Positions 63,608-64,000 of a DNA stretch of 64,000 bases are shown one piece after another. The position numbers and the translations under genes are program-made. The stretch's first letter is position 1, and every line of letters starts with the position of its first letter. Origin of the DNA: Ktedonobacter racemifer DSM 44963 (lineage in GTDB: Bacteria; Chloroflexota; Ktedonobacteria; Ktedonobacterales; Ktedonobacteraceae); NCBI RefSeq assembly GCF_000178855.1, contig NZ_ADVG01000001.1:1302001-1366000 (forward strand). The letters run 5' to 3'. Below the pieces are notes generated by a model. It was given only the letters and a program-made list of their open reading frames with translations, was not told the origin of the DNA and did no database searches.

Positions 63608-64000
63608 CTACAACTTCTGTGCGTCGACGGCTTGCTGTTTGGCCAGGAAGGCACGCCCTTTCCCCAATTCGGTGTTGACCGGAACCCCCTCACGGCAGAA
63701 GGGGCACTCCTCGGCGGTATAGGTTTGCAGCGGAAGCTCGACTAGCGCATGAATAGGCACGCCTCCAACCTGTTCAGGTCCCACATTGCCACGATTGCAC
63801 AGCACGCTCAAGCCGATCACGTTACCACCATAACGGCGCACCGCCTCAATCGTCTGGCGTGCCGAGCCGCCCGTAGTCAAAATATCCTCTACCACCAGAA
63901 CGTTGTTGCCCTTGACAAACTTATCATAGCCACGGCCAAAGAAAAATTGCTTATCCACGCCATCGGACCCCTTCTCCGCGAAGACCGCCAGGATCTCGCC
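63608..64000 (-). CDS. pyrE: Orotate phosphoribosyltransferase, C-terminal part (partial at window edge)
   Basis: The PRPP-binding loop NNVLVVEDILTTGGSARQTIEAV is complete, followed by GGNVIGLSVLCNRGNVG and ALVELPLQTYTAEECPFCREGVPV with a CxxC as in the archaeal-type PyrE form. The first part lies beyond base 64000. It adds phosphoribose to orotate, the step before PyrF. Its partner pyrF is now 3.9 kb away. Confidence 0.88.
   Translation of the reverse strand, partial: GEILAVFAEKGSDGVDKQFFFGRGYDKFVKGNNVLVVEDILTTGGSARQTIEAVRRYGGNVIGLSVLCNRGNVGPEQVGGVPIHALVELPLQTYTAEECPFCREGVPVNTELGKGRAFLAKQQAVDAQKL

Noticed and set aside
1..64000. CRISPR arrays, rRNA or tRNA genes
   Set aside because: No regularly spaced direct repeats of CRISPR length, no 16S/23S-like stretches and no convincing tRNA cloverleaf were seen on either strand.

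Overview
The window reads as a chromosomal segment of a GC-moderate, mobile-element-rich bacterium, most likely a Ktedonobacteria-type Chloroflexota. This is inferred from three things: the load of IS200/IS605, IS607 and IS110 elements; a giant DUF6788-BTAD-AAA-TPR regulator; and an ECF sigma factor with a beta-propeller-like anti-sigma partner. I see no rRNA, tRNA or CRISPR array.

Layout. 0-9.4 kb is accessory DNA: an orphan small gene, an intact IS110 element with a candidate bridge RNA, an ATPase/ribbon-helix-helix gene pair, relics of two more IS110 elements, two broken pieces of comM, and a compact GIY-YIG/HTH module with its own promoter and terminator. 9.8-14.3 kb holds an MFS exporter, a MoaD-like protein and an iron/B12-type ABC importer. 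14.4-16.3 kb is an IS607-type element whose recombinase carries an amber codon but whose tnpB is open. 16.7-28.4 kb is mostly housekeeping: flavin reductase, uracil-DNA glycosylase, SufU with a rhodanese, RecD2, the giant regulator, an O-methyltransferase and a PHP phosphoesterase. 28.4-35.5 kb is an anti-sigma gene and a sigma gene separated by about 4.6 kb of nested IS605-type elements and a truncated serine recombinase. 35.7-48.1 kb has a SWIM-finger gene and a SNF2 helicase flanking a block with two two-component systems and two paralogous membrane proteins. 48.2-59.8 kb is core metabolism: cobalamin adenosyltransferase, thiolase, acetyl-CoA synthetase, arginyl-tRNA synthetase, MazG-like protein and pyrF. 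The window ends in pyrE, cut off from pyrF by an IS605-type element whose tnpB is itself interrupted by a group II intron.

The strongest observations are these. (1) A complete group II intron (about 2.38 kb, RT-HNH protein, recognisable domains V and VI) sits inside the 12th/13th codon junction of a tnpB gene; removing it restores a normal TnpB N-terminus in frame. (2) The IS110 element has a two-stem structured leader that looks like a bridge RNA. (3) A five-codon leader peptide ending in an Arg codon precedes argS in frame. (4) Several genes end in distinct perfect palindromes of 19 to 38 bp. (5) A conserved block of about 60 bp lies upstream of both paralogous membrane-protein genes that flank a histidine kinase and response regulator. 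(6) Several ancestral gene pairs (pyrE-pyrF, sigma-anti-sigma, SNF2-SWIM) appear to have been pulled apart by insertions, one with a rearranged SNF2 relic left at the junction.

All family calls come from reading motifs; no database search was run.
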